Shown piece by piece: positions 44,422-55,599 of a stretch of DNA of 64,000 bases. The position numbers and the translations under genes were made by a program. The stretch is from Triplophysa rosa (lineage: Eukaryota; Chordata; Actinopteri; Cypriniformes; Nemacheilidae): contig NC_079898.1 in the NCBI RefSeq assembly GCF_024868665.1, forward strand, positions 8,214,561 to 8,278,560, in the 5' to 3' direction. Every line of letters begins with the position of its first letter. Within the stretch, counting starts at the first letter, position 1. Under the pieces are notes generated by a model. It saw nothing but the letters and a program-made list of their open reading frames with translations, had not been told where the DNA came from and did not search any database.

Positions 44422-44931
44422 TTTATTTGATTAAAACAATGTTCAGCTGACCAATTCAAGACAAGGAGAGTGCTCAGTTCATTTGTGATGAAAAAGCTGC
44501 ATTCATACTAATTTAAAGTGGTTTCAAATGAAGTCACTCCTTTCATTTCTGTCAGTACATGTAAGAGTACATGATCCTGCAGTCTTTATTATCTTCATCC
44601 ATCAGACTCAGTTCAACTGGTTCCGCATGACGCTGCAGAACAGTCTCGTTCAGGGTCAGTCGTGGGTCTGTCCTGTAGACAGAAGATCCCATGATGTCTT
44701 CTCCTGTTGCTCATCTTCAAATGCATCACGTCCTTGTGCTTTCAACCCTGCCTGTCTGCCTGTTTTCCAGCACCGTCCTGTTGTGTTGAGGTAACATGAC
44801 ACTTTGTGAGGATTTTGGAAATCTTAATTGGTCTTTGGGCGGTGGGGGAGACGTTCAGGGAAGTTGGGAAAAAGCAGATGTTTGTCTGGATGTCAGTGTT
44901 GTAAACGTCCAGTTGGTTTTAAGTGACATAT
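44422..44931. other. Low-copy non-coding stretch
   Basis: An 88-codon frame (44528-44794) has no recognisable domain. Nothing else seen. Confidence 0.4.
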
Positions 44932-45142
44932 AAAGTTGAAGAGATAGTTTGTCTGTCATTTATTCACCCACTCTTTCTTCTGTGGAACACAAAAGAAGAT
45001 ATTTTAAGAAATGTTTCATTGGTTTGTGTCTATAAAATGGAAGCAATTAGGTCCAATGTTGTTTGGTTACCAATATTCTTCAAAATATCTTCTTTGGAGT
45101 TTTGCGGAAGAATGAAAGTCATACAGGAATGACATGACATGT
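44932..45142. mobile_element. Angel-like foldback MITE (decayed)
   Basis: Contains GAACACAAAAGAAGATATTT and, inverted, CTTCAAAATATCTTCTTTGG with TGTTTGGTTACCAA between them; ends near GAATGACATGACATG. The GTTCACCC end is lost. Confidence 0.7.
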
Positions 45143-45343
45143 TTTTTTTTTCAAAACACACATACAGTATTCACGCATCAAATGCAAATTTAAGTAAAAT
45201 GTTCCTATACACCCATCTGTGACCATGCGTTTATTCTACTCTTCTGTACTTCCAACCATGCTGGTTTGGGAAATCACCTCTGTCTTTTTCCATGAAATAA
45301 AACATATTCATGAATGTTCATGCATGATATTCCCATCCCTCTG

Positions 45344-45346
<3 letters not shown>

Positions 45347-45397
<51 letters not shown>
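45347..45397. repeat. (TG)n microsatellite
   Basis: 25 uninterrupted TG units. Confidence 0.97.
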
Positions 45398-45400
<3 letters not shown>

Positions 45401-45900
45401 ATTACGTTGGTGTGTGTTAAGCAGAAAGCAGTCACAGTGTAGGAATGCGAGTTGAGCGCAATATCCCACAACCCCCTGGGCCGCACGCACAGCTGGTGAA
45501 GACATTAGGCAGTCACACACAAATCATAGTCATTTTTAAACACTCTCAGGTGCCAGAAACACAAGCGTGTGTTATGAGCGGCCCTGTCTTTTTGCGTTTA
45601 CTTTGGTGGCTCTCTTCTTCTGCTCGGCTCATGTGGGCCGCAGTGAACCGCTTTATAAAGCGATCGTATTTATGTCTTCGGAGATCTGCGAGCGTTTTGC
45701 GTCCAGGCCAAAAACTCACACAATACCCTCTCAGTAAGAAGCCGTCGATCAGCTCTCAGTCACGGAAAGTCGTTTGGAGCAGTGACTGTTTTTGAGTCAC
45801 ACTTTATTAGTTATATAACTTTACAGGTCGCCTCAGAGAGAGGATGATTCAGTGATCAGCCCTCTCTTATTACCCGTCAGGAGAATGCGCTTTGGAGAGC
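45398..45900. other. Low-copy non-coding stretch
   Basis: A 116-codon frame (45445-45795) is unsupported by any domain or splice context. Confidence 0.4.
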
Positions 45901-45941
45901 TGTGTGTGTGTGTGCGTGTGTGTGTGAGTGTGTGTGTGTGT
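45901..45941. repeat. (TG)n microsatellite, interrupted
   Basis: TG repeat with single C and A interruptions. Confidence 0.95.
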
Positions 45942-47067
45942 TTGTTTATAGTAAGGAGTGGCGATAGGCTAGATACAGTCAGTGCATTATCTGTGTGTGT
46001 GTTATCAATCAACTGTGTTTGTTTGTTGATTGGCAGGTCTTATGCGGTCACAGAGGGCAACGGGGTGTTTCGGGGGTCATTAGAGGTGAGACTGATTATC
46101 CAGCACCATGTTAAGTCAAAAGTTGGTAAAACTGATGCTTGTGATGGGTGAATCGGCTCATTTTAGAATAAATTTTATTAGAAGATTCATGAGTTCCATC
46201 TGGTTCTCAATGGCGCCACTTAGGCAACTCTTCTGCACCTCTCTATATGAACACCAAAGGTGACACTTAACACCTTCGACTCTGACAGGGGCGGCATGAT
46301 GAAATGTTTTATCTTGATAAATATTTTCATCATAAGTATCATTTATTGTGCATATATTGCATATATTGGTGTACAATTATCAACTTCCTCAACAACATCT
46401 ATTACTGAAGCTAAGCAGAACTTAAAAAAAACTATGACTTTTTATGTTGTGAGTTGAAGCAGAACAGTTTACACAACATCAGGCCTAGTCCACACTCACA
46501 CTGTAAAAAAACAACTATAGGATTTGCTTATTTTTTGTGTAAATTTGCATACAGTAAATTTTACCTTTAAAAAAAATGTAAACAATTTTTAAAGTAAATT
46601 TCATTTATTTTTGTGTCAAGTTTTTGCACACAGTTTTTTTCAAGTAAAATCTAATCTAATTTTGCCAGAGGTCTCAACGTCAGACATGAAATAACTTACA
46701 TCTAAACGCGGTTTAAAAAAGCACGGGCAGTTTGTCCCTTTACGCGTCCCGTAGTTCGCTTGTTTTTATTTTATCTGTACATGGATGGATTTACCAGCGT
46801 TGCATGTTGCAGTTATTATTTATAAGAACCGCTTATTTTTTATTATGATTAGTTTTTAAAGTATGCCTGTCGGTAGTGTATTGCTTTTGCTCTTGGTCTA
46901 CTACTGTATATACTGAAATAACTGAAATACGGGAGTTTTACGGGAGAGATAACAAAACGGGAGTGTGGCGGGAGATGCGTGTGAAAAATGGGACTCCCTG
47001 CCAAAACGGGAGTGTTGACAGGTATGTTCTAAACTGAGTTTTTCCTTCTTCGTTTGAAAAAAATCGC
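45942..47067. other. Non-coding stretch with a MITE-like start at 46498
   Basis: GGCCTAGTCCACACTCACAC at 46484-46503 may be the interrupted outer end of the element at 47068-47325. CACTGTAAAAAAACAACTAT at 46498 resembles the MITE at 30718. No gene seen. Confidence 0.4.
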
Positions 47068-47325
47068 GTCCACACGAAAACGCAAAACCACGTTGTGAAA
47101 CGCTGGCAAGAGCATGACAAACCAACAGATGGCGATATAACCCTAACCTTAAAACGTGTTGGCCAATCAGAAGCCTGGAATCTGACGTCAAACAAAGGAG
47201 ATAGCGGCACGCATTCCCATGTCATACACCAAAACTGCGGTTTCACCATCTACAAATCTTCACCCTGGCAGGAGTTTTCTAAAAAGTTTGATTTCAGTGA
47301 CCGGGTACTGCGTTTGCGTGTGGAC
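47068..47325. mobile_element. Inverted-repeat element with GTCCACACG ends
   Basis: GTCCACACGAAAACGC (47068-47083) and, in complement, GTCCACACGCAAACGC (47310-47325) match at 15 of 16 positions. The interior is non-coding. The element may extend left to 46487, where CTAGTCCACAC recurs beside a MITE insertion. Confidence 0.55.
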
Positions 47326-48052
47326 GAACGGACAAACCGCATAGAAAAAGCTGCTGCTTTGAAAATATACTGTATAATCAATGAATAAATAATCAGGTCC
47401 TGTGGACAATAGCCAAAGTGTTCCTGTTCTGTTCCCGGCCTCTTACGCTTTCTCTCCCTCTCTCTCTTAAAATTATTCTTTCTTTTGGTCATTTTCATAG
47501 CATTAAAACCTCTAGGTATGGTCACAGCATTGCAAAGCCTCATAGGAACATTTCAGCTGTGCAAGACGTGAAGTGTGACTGATGCGATTGAGGTCAGACA
47601 CGCTAACCTGGACAAGCTAACTCCAACCGCATGTGAGAAGTTTAATGAGTGGTCTGCATACCTGCGTTGAGACCGGTCACCCGCTTTAATACTGTGACCG
47701 TTCACATGGCACGCAAAAAATATTTCGGCCGTTTGCGTGCTGACTAACTAATGTGTTGTGTTTCCGTGTGTGCCGTGCAAGCATCTGAGTGGATCTTGGA
47801 AAAGAAAAGTCTTGGTGACATTTCACCTTAAAGAAAAGGAAAATGTGCATTATGATTTTTATTTTGATGACGGTTAAGCACATCCTACTCAGATTTTCAT
47901 TACTGTCATGCATCAGAATGTTACATTTAAGAAAAATTCATTATCCTTTCTTGATAAGTGGTTAAATATATTCTAGATTCTAGGTTTGTGACCTATCTAC
48001 GCTTGGGCAGCTATGTTAACCCTTAATCTGCTCTCTTTCTCCCCCGCTGTAG
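47326..48052. other. Low-copy non-coding stretch
   Basis: No repeat or gene recognised; ends in a polypyrimidine tract before the candidate exon. Confidence 0.4.
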
Positions 48053-48289
48053 TTCTCACCCGCTCCCTTGTTTCACCTGTTGTTTGAGATCAGGCTCAGT
48101 TCAGAACACGCAGGGTCAGACTCTTCACAGCATGTAGGGATCAAAGCCCTCCCATCTCTCCCCTGGGCACAGTGCCCCCCAGACACCTCCCTCTGCCGTC
48201 CGGTGTGGGAGGAAGACAGCTGGTGGGAAACTCTGAGGCAGAGAGGCGTACAGCTGGAACCATACCTCTACTTTGATAGTCAACGTGTA
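48053..48289 (+). other. Candidate host exon (unrecognised protein)
   Basis: A strong acceptor-like tract (CTCTCTTTCTCCCCCGCTGTAG, ending 48052) is followed by a frame open from 48053, reading FSPAPLFHLLFEIRLSSEHA, later VWEEDSWWETLRQRGVQLEP and YLYFDSQR. GTACGT near 48290 could be a donor. Composition is more coding-like than its surroundings. I do not recognise a family, and no neighbouring exon is visible, so it may be an isolated exon, an untranslated exon or chance. Confidence 0.25.
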
Positions 48290-49005
48290 CGTACATCAGC
48301 CCTGAAAAGTGTTCGGACCCTACTGGTTAAGCCGTACCCTTATCATTGCATTAGATAGCAAGGTATTAAATCAAATGGCATTTCATGTGCCCTAGTAGAA
48401 TAACCCCAAATGTAGTTCCACACATTGCCAAATAGTTTAATTTCAACAATATCAATTGTTCACTTGAAACGTAACATATTTTTAATGTGTTGAAGTATTT
48501 TGTTATATAATATAATGTAATATAATATATTATATAATGCACAGACATTTATACAAATTTGGGTGTCAAAATTCTTGGAGCCGCTGATGTACACAAGGTT
48601 TGTCACTGGCACATTTACTATGTGAGAAGAATGTAGTGCAGTGCTGTGATACTGATAACCTTGTTCTATCACAGCACCTCAGACAGACTCATAACTCACT
48701 AATACTCTCTATGAACTTTGACCCTGTCTGTATTACTAATCTCAGTAAACTTGAGATATTCTTTCAAGGCTAAAACAGCAAAGCAATTTAGTTGGTCTGC
48801 AAAAGAGAAAAATTGGTCAATATTGCTGTGATTGTCATAAAATATTCCAAGATCACTCTGAAAACCGTTTTGTAAATTATTAGATTTTTCTTTTTAAAAC
48901 GTTAATAAAATTGCTGATTAATTTTATATAAATATCAACTTTACTTAAAACATTCTTATAAAATGTATTTTTTTTTAGAATAAAATGCAAATAAGATAAT
49001 TCATT
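48290..49005. other. Low-copy AT-rich stretch
   Basis: TATAATA-rich sequence at 48500-48540. Nothing else recognised. Confidence 0.4.
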
Positions 49006-49113
49006 TATAGACCACTTGGGAAACGTAAACAACGCTGGTCCAGATGAACTTCCTGTCTCATTTCTTTAACACTACACAAAGATTTGAAGTGCATACAACC
49101 AACACAACATTTT

Positions 49114-49160
49114 AAAGGGATAGTTCACCCAAAAATGAAAATTCTGAGAATCACTCACTC
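49114..49160. mobile_element. Angel-like MITE head, truncated at DIRS copy C
   Basis: AAAGGGATAGTTCACCCAAA continues with AATGAAAATTCTGAG and is cut off by DIRS sequence at about 49165. Confidence 0.7.
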
Positions 49161-49479
49161 TCTGTTGAGAGCAAGCTCTCCTCTGTGCAGAGCATACTCT
49201 TTTTTGGTATGGAACTCAACTCTGTCTCCATTACAGCGCGATTGCGCTCAGTCAGTGTTGTACTGCCTGGAATTTTTAAGCAGTCAGCGGGAGGAGGCTC
49301 CTGGGTCCATGGCATCCTCGACGGTGGTGATACCCCTCAGGTTGATGCTCATGAGACCGCTTCAACACTGGCTACAGAGTCGAGTTCCCTGGAGAGCGTG
49401 GCACACCGGCTGCAGGCGGATGGTGATTACGCTTTTCTGCCGACGCACCCTAACCCCTTGGTCTTCAATTACCTTTTAT

Positions 49480-49860
49480 ACGGACGGGGGTCCCTCTCGG
49501 GCAGGCGAGACGCGTCAGGGTCGACAGACGCCTCCCTGCAGGGTTGGGGTGCCGTGTGCAATGGGCACGCAGTGTCAGGGCGATGGACGGTCCCCCGCCT
49601 GCGCAGGCATTCAATTGCCTAGAGTTGTTGGATGTGCTACCCGCACTGAAGGGGTTACAACCTCTTGTGCAGAACGAGCACGTGCTGGTCCAGTCGGACT
49701 GCACAACTGCCGTAGCGTGTTTTACCGCCAGGGTGGCGTTCGCTTATGGCAGCTAACACGACTCGCCCAACGCCTCCTCCTGTGGAGTCCGCAGGGCCAC
49801 ACATATCCCAGGTGACCTGAACCAGACAACCGATGTGCTCTCTCGTCAGTTACGCCTCGC
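49480..49860 (+). pseudogene. DIRS copy C RNase H fragment (broken)
   Basis: DASLQGWGAVCNGHAVSGRW (49527-49586) marks the first catalytic Asp. LELLDVLPALKGLQPLVQNE (about 49617-49676) carries the Glu and VQSDCTTAVA (about 49686-49715) the second Asp, in different frames. NQTTDVLSRQ-type sequence follows near 49825. Frameshifts prevent a continuous product. Its upstream RT is absent because of the 5' truncation. Confidence 0.82.
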
Positions 49861-50309
49861 GGAGAGTGGCGACTCCACCCCCGCGTAGCCAGCTCATTTG
49901 GGACAGTCAGGGCGGGCTCAGGTAGACCCCTTCGCCTCCCTGGACACCACCCATTGCCGCTAAGGTACTCCCTGCCTCGGCACGGAGGCTCTAGCGCACA
50001 GCTGGCCATGGGACAAGCGGAAGTACGTCTTCCCCCAGTGAGCCTCATTGCACAGACCCTGTGCAAGGTCAGGGAAGAGGAGCATCAAGTGTACTAGTTG
50101 CGCCATACTGGCCCAACCGGACTTGGTTCTCGGAGCTAATGCTCTTGACGACAGCTCCCCCCTGGCCGATTCCCCTGACGAAGGACCTGCTTTCCCAGGG
50201 GAAGGGCACGTTATGGCATCACAGGCTAGATCTCTGGGACCTCCATGTCTTGCCCCTGGACGGAGCGAGAAGATCCTGAGTGGCCTAACCGCTGCGGCGG
50301 TTTAGACCA

Positions 50310-51200
50310 CTACTCAGGCTAGGGCCCTGGCCACTAGGTGACGATACGCCTAGTGGTGCCTCTTCTCATCCTGGTGCTCTTCTCAAGAGAAGACCCGCGG
50401 AGTTGCTTGATCAAGTGGTTGCGGTCCTTCCAGAGACTCGAGAATAATCTCTCCCTTTCCACACTGAACGTGTATGTAGCCGCTGTTGCCGCTCATCACG
50501 ACCCAGTTTCTGGTAGTCTCTAGGACAGCACAACCTGATCATTTGGTTCCTAGGGGCGCGGGAAGGGCATCACCCGCGTTCCGTACCCTTTTACGACCTT
50601 GATGCGGTCCTGGAGCCCCTCGGAGATGCCGCTCTTTCTCACTTCACGATGAAGACGGCTCTCGGGAGGACGCTCAAGAGGGTAGCGGACCTACAAGCAT
50701 TCTCCGTGTCCACAGATTGCCTAGAACTCGGGCCCGGTTATTCTCACACTATCCTGAGACCCCGGCCCGGCTACGTGCCCAAAGTTCCCACCACTCCCCC
50801 GAGACACCAGGTGGTGAACTTACAGGCGCTCCCCACCGGGTAGGAAGACCCAACCTCATCCGTTGTGTCCAGTACGCGCATTGCGCCTCTGCTTGGACCG
50901 CACGCAGAGCCACAGTAGCTCTGAGCAGCTCTTTGTCTGTTTTGGAGATCAGCAGGGAGGGCTGTCTCAAACAGAGATTGACGCACTGGATCATGGGCGT
51001 CGTCGATGGCGTACCTGTCCTAAGATCGCCTACGCCCACTGGGTGAGAGCTCTCTCCACACGGAGTACAGCCTCCTCGTGGGCACTGGCTTGAGGCGCCT
51101 CTCTGGCAGACATTTGCAGAGCTGCGGGTTGGGCTACACCCATCACCTTCGCGAGGTCCTACAGCCTCCGCGTAAAACCAGTCAGCTCGAGTCTTGCGGG
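50310..51200 (+). pseudogene. DIRS copy C tyrosine recombinase (broken)
   Basis: LSTLNVYVAAVAAHHDP (about 50456-50506), KRVADLQAFSVSTDCLEL (50677-50730), PGYVPKVPTTPPRHQVVNL (about 50770-50826), CPVRALRLCLDRTQS (50866-50910), ALSTRSTASSWAL (51048-51086), then a LADICRAAGWATPITFARSY-type end (about 51100-51162). An in-frame TAG follows LPTG at 50841, and further frameshifts occur. It shares the Leu at the HxxR His position with copy A. Confidence 0.85.
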
Positions 51201-51904
51201 CATCAGGCAAGACCGGCGACCGGTAGGGTGTACGCCTGTGTCAGTACCTTCCCTCCCCTTTCTCCTAAGGGGGTCAGCGTACTAACTAGCCTCCCTTCTT
51301 CCCCCACTGGGTGAAGAACAGGCACTCCATCCATCACTAGTAAGCACCTCCTGTGGGCGGGCTGGGCAGAGCAGCCCTGCCCCTTAGGCCGGGTATCACC
51401 TGAGTTATTCGCAACATGCTCTAACCGGACCTAGTGCTACCAGACGTTGCAACCCCCCAGCAGGGCGGTTCCGTCTGATGTATCCTCATGCTGGTTCCCA
51501 CCTTGGTAACTCATGACCTCCTTAGGTGGACCTCCACCTCGCGGTTAACTCCTTCAGTCCGCACTTTCTTCCCATGAGTTCTCCCCCATCGGTGAGACCA
51601 TGTTGGTATCTCCACTAGTCTCCTCCCTGCGGTAGGAAGTGGTCTCTGTAGCGCATCCCCCACTTGAGGAAGTAGCGCTTACCCAGTGGCCTTACGGTTC
51701 CGGGCGGCTTCTCGCTGTTAGAGAAACAAGGCCGCCGCCTGTGAGGCCGAAGGTAGGGGCCTTCCCACCTTTCTAGAAAGCTCTGGGACCTCCTACCTAC
51801 CCACTGGTAGGTTACAATTTCGCGTTCACGGCTGACACGCCCAGGCCAGTCACCGTCGCTTCGTTGAGATTGTGACAGGGCACCGTGTTATGGCGTTTTC
51901 CATT

Positions 51905-52013
51905 GGAACCCCATCTGTCGGTTCGACACAACGTCGAGAGACCGACAGAAAGGGAACGTCTCGGTTACGTTTGTAACCTCGGTTCCCTGATGGAGGGAAC
52001 GAGACGTTGTGTC
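51905..52013 (+). repeat. DIRS copy C internal complementary region
   Basis: Same as the copy A ICR: GGTTACGTTTGTAACC is exactly complementary to GGTTACAAACGTAACC at this copy's right end. Confidence 0.92.
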
Positions 52014-52076
52014 CTCTTGCCACAACACGTGCTGTCCACTGCAGCAGTCGTGAGAGGTCTCAGGCTCCTCAGAACT

Positions 52077-52288
52077 AAGGTGAATGAATGAGGCATGCCT
52101 TCTCCCTTTTATACCCGGATATCCGGGGGCGGAGTCCGGCATGCAAATTTCATTCGCCAATTTTCATTGGCCTTTTCTAGAGATGTCGGAAGCGATTGGT
52201 TCTCAAGGACGAACCCCATCTGTCGGTTCGACACAACGTCTCGTTCCCTCCATCAGGGAACCGAGGTTACAAACGTAACCGAGACGTT
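52077..52288 (-). repeat. DIRS copy C right inverted terminal repeat, complete
   Basis: AAGGTGAATGAATGAGGCAT, CCCTTTTATACCCGGATATC, GCCAATTTTCATTGGCC and TGTCGGTTCGACACAACG are the complement of the left repeat of copy A. An outer extension of about 50 bp, specific to the right end, follows and ends at 52286-52288. Confidence 0.92.
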
Positions 52289-52555
52289 TGATTCATATAA
52301 CTTGAAATGCACAATAAAAAACATTATTTTTGAACATTTAAAGAACTGAGATATCTGTTGTTTGCAATTGAACTCTTAATTTATAAATGAATAAAATGTA
52401 AACGAATATCTTTAAGATTTAATTCTATATGTAAGATTAAAACATAGAAATGAAACCGAAAGTGCTTCTGGGCCAGCATCTTGCGAAGTGGTCTGTACCG
52501 AAATTTCTGAGATACTCAAGTGAAATAAATATGACAAACAGGACTCCATTAAATC

Positions 52556-54119
52556 TTAAAGGTGTCCTGAACTGGGCTTGTTTATTGTTTTATACTGTTG
52601 TCTGAGGTCTACTTATGACGTTTGCGTGGTTTTTACATTCGAAAACATCAAAATCAATAAGTAATAATAAGCTATTTTCTACCCGGGTTTTGAGGCCGTC
52701 TCATCAAACGCTCTGTTTAAATGGGCGTGCCGCATTGAAGACTTGGAAGTAAACGCCCACTGCTATGATTGGATAGCAGTTTGCGTAGTAAACTTAGTTG
52801 GAGCCTTCTGTGAATTTGGTTAGACACGTAACGTTAGGTTACACATTATCAGGACATATCAAGCGATCTCTAACAAAGCAATAGTGACGCATAGTACAAA
52901 TATGTTTTACTCACATAAGATTGCTGTGCCATTCCTGTCGGATCCAATTTTGACTGCACAGCACTGCTTTTTAATTTTAGTCTCTCCTCAAATCCAGCGC
53001 CTTGTTCACAAAGGAATCCATGACGCGAACAAATGCTCAATGTTTCACCCACGTGAGCAGGGACGTACTTAAAAATAAACTTCAACCACGCATTCCTAAT
53101 ATCAGAATCCGAAGGAAGTGACTGTGTTCTTCCACAACCAGGCGCAATGTTGCATGTTTGTTGCTTGGTCGCTCTAAATAAAAATAACAGTGAAAGAAGT
53201 CCTCTTTTCACATGTGACACGGGGCTAGCCGCCCTCGAGAGCCCTTCGCTAAAGTGACAGGGTTGCCAGATCTTCACAGAAAAATAAGCAAATAAAGACA
53301 AGACAAAAACAAACCTTAAAATGCAAATTGTTTATATATTTTATAAGACCAAAAATTCTTAAAATCTGCATAAACCCATTTATTTCCTCGCCACAGCAGA
53401 GCAGTGCAGTGTTGGCTTGCTCACCGGGAGACTGCATTTATTTATTTATTTATTCATTTATTTATTAGATATTATTTATTATAATGATCTTGCTTGGTCT
53501 ATAAACACCATGCACTGTGCTGTGTTTTACCTTTCTGTGTTTTTCTTATTTGCTCCTGTAAAGCTGCTTTGGAACAATGCACATTGTGAAAAGCGCTATA
53601 TAAATAAAATTGAATTGAATTGAATTTATTAAGACCTAAGTGCCGAGGCTTTTTGATCTAAGACCAAACGACAAGCATGAAAGCGCTTCTTAATAACAAA
53701 CATGGCAACACAGCAAAAGAGCACTGTGTGATGGAGCCTTCCGAGCATAAACAATGCAGCGCATAACAGCAGTTTAGTTTAAACTGACAGACAAAACAAA
53801 TCTTTAGCCGAAAAATATGTCGCTATGGTTACCAGTTTGTCGATCATCCAAAATGCGGTAGTGTGTACTATGTGTGGCTAAAGTCATTCGTGAACCAGTG
53901 GGCGGGACTAGAGAAGTAGTCGTTGATATTTTTCTGTGGAGGCGGTGTTCAACCTAGATAGGTGCATTCCAGGACCTGGCGTTCGCTGAGCCTGGTGTCA
54001 ATAACAGCTGTAATCTCAGTAACAAGGGAGTTTTCAGGTCTGACACGCTTGAATACGATTCCCTCTTATACAACAAAAGCTTGGGTTAAAATTGTGGTTT
54101 TAATTCATGGCTCCTTTAA
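52556..54119. mobile_element. TTAA-flanked non-autonomous DNA transposon (1.56 kb)
   Basis: Starts TTAAAGGTGTCCTGAACTGG and, in complement, ends TTAAAGGAGCCATGAATTAA. TTAA at both ends (52556-52559 and 54116-54119) suits a piggyBac-type mechanism. The interior has no transposase. A 143-codon minus-strand frame (52870-53301) is unsupported. An L2-type LINE tail lies inside. Confidence 0.7.
53500..53626 (+). mobile_element. L2-type LINE 3' tail fragment
   Basis: TGTAAAGCTGCTTTGGAACA, CACATTGTGAAAAGCGCTAT and ATAAATAAAATTGAATTGAA form the typical 3' end of the LINE type also found, inverted, at 6476-6545. Preceded by a (TTTA)n stretch (53437-53467). Confidence 0.85.
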
Positions 54120-55115
54120 TTTACCAGAGATATTAAAGAAATCTCAGTTAAGTTTTTGTTATGGGGAGTCTATCCCCACAGACACCTGATCCTAGATCAG
54201 CAATTAGCTTATTAAGGGATGGTCATTTGTCACAAGAATTTGAAGGATCCCACCATGAAATTAAAGCCTACCAGCCTAACAATTCCCAACCGTGTCCTTC
54301 CAGCAGCCACCAATCACAGCTCCTCACGTTTGTGTGCCTGCTAAAGTTTCTCATTTTCCCCTGGAGTCTGTACTTAGTGTTCGTGGGAACGAGAGGTCCG
54401 TCACCTTGACGTCTGTCCTCTCCTCAAGGTCAACATTAATGCAACCTAAACCCCAAACATTTCGAACTTTTGTTAGTAAACTTAGAGAAGTGCTTTAATG
54501 TTAAAGTTCTTGTGTTTGGAGGCACGCTGACGGTTCACATTTTGGATGTGTCACTGGTCTGTAATACACTACTTACAGTACAATACAGTACAGTTACTGT
54601 ACAGTACAATATGTCATGTACTAGCGAGAGCTAACTGGATGTAACCCTGATTGACACTGGTTTATATTCGTGCAAAACTTTAAAGATTTGCTGAAAAGTA
54701 AAATAAATGCAACAGCATTACGTTGTGTAAACATTCATTATCGGGTGGCGGAAAAACGCATGTGTCAAATCCATACTGAAATTAAACTGGAATCAAAAAG
54801 CATCATTTAAGAAAGTGTTGTTTGCGTACATGTCACATGGCGTTGAGGTCCATATGTGTGGTCTTGCTTATCGTGCATGACTTCCACAGTGTTCTGTTTG
54901 TGTTAAAGTGCCCAGAATATATACAACATGTTAAGTCAGTAAAGTGCTTTGTGATTGTGAAACGTAACGCTTACGCTACGTTCGTCTTGTAAACTATGAT
55001 CTGGAGTGGTTGGAACGCATCCTAAAGCCACAACCACTCCAGGCCTGGCAGCACCACAAGCAAGACTTACCCCTTTATTTTCAGCAATCTTCTTTTCCAA
55101 TAGCTGTGACCTTAG

Positions 55116-55117
<2 letters not shown>
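54120..55117. other. Low-copy non-coding stretch
   Basis: A TACAGTACAG-type palindromic patch lies at 54575-54610. No gene recognised. Confidence 0.4.
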
Positions 55118-55184
<67 letters not shown>

Positions 55185-55258
55185 TGGGCGTGCGTGCGTG
55201 TGTGTGTGTGTGTGTGTGTGCGTGTGTGTGTGTGTGTATGTATGTGTGTGTGTGTGTT
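55118..55258. repeat. (TG)n microsatellite with CG-containing variants
   Basis: About 140 bp of TG repeat with GTGC(GTGC)n patches and a TATG patch. Overlapping frames are artefacts. Confidence 0.97.
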
Positions 55259-55563
55259 GCTGTTTTCAATGCTAATAACAGTATTTAAACCTCTGTGATC
55301 AGAGGCCTTCAAGGTACTGTACTCAACGGTCTCAAAACAGCCTGATGTGAACTTTGACCAAGCACGAAAAACAAGTTCTCATACTCGAAAAGAAATGATC
55401 CAGTTTCTAAAATACAGCCAAATAGAGGAACTCAAGCATTCAGTGAGTCATGGAGATGCCTTTACTTGTAATTCAGTCCTTTTAATTACAATAATTTCAA
55501 GACTTTTTCATTTCTGCGTTTCAGTCCTAATGCTAAAAACAAGTCCATATTCACATAGTGCTT

Positions 55564-55566
<3 letters not shown>
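55259..55566. other. Low-copy non-coding stretch
   Basis: Nothing recognised between the two microsatellites. Confidence 0.4.

Positions 55567-55596
<30 letters not shown>
55567..55596. repeat. (GA)n microsatellite
   Basis: 15 GA units. Confidence 0.95.

Positions 55597-55599
<3 letters not shown>

Larger units (their letters stand above)
49165..52288 (+). mobile_element. DIRS retrotransposon copy C (5'-truncated)
   Basis: Begins in mid-element with GAGAGCAAGCTCTCC, homologous to copy A at about 27578. It retains RNase H, tyrosine recombinase, ICR and the complete right terminus ending CCGAGACG(TT). It is nearly identical to copy A over 27590-30560, including the 3' non-coding region and the Leu in place of His in the recombinase HxxR motif. 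Gag and RT are missing. Same orientation as A and B. Confidence 0.93.
49006..52497. mobile_element. AGACCACTT-family MITE copy 2, holding DIRS copy C
   Basis: Left part 49006-49113 (TTATAGACCACTTGGGAAAC, CGCTGGTCCAGATGAACTTC) and right part about 52342-52497 (GTGCTTCTGGGCCAGCATCT, GCGAAGTGGTCTGTA) are inverted repeats at the outer ends. The right half matches 9700-9795 of copy 1. DIRS copy C and a GTTCACCC-type fragment lie between the halves. Confidence 0.7.

Noticed and set aside
49084..49815. 243-codon open frame as a gene
   Set aside because: It joins GTTCACCC-type MITE sequence to out-of-frame DIRS RNase H sequence; a chimera by insertion.
55006..55312. Cys-Val or His-Thr repeat proteins
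   Set aside because: Products of the TG/CG microsatellite in several frames on both strands.
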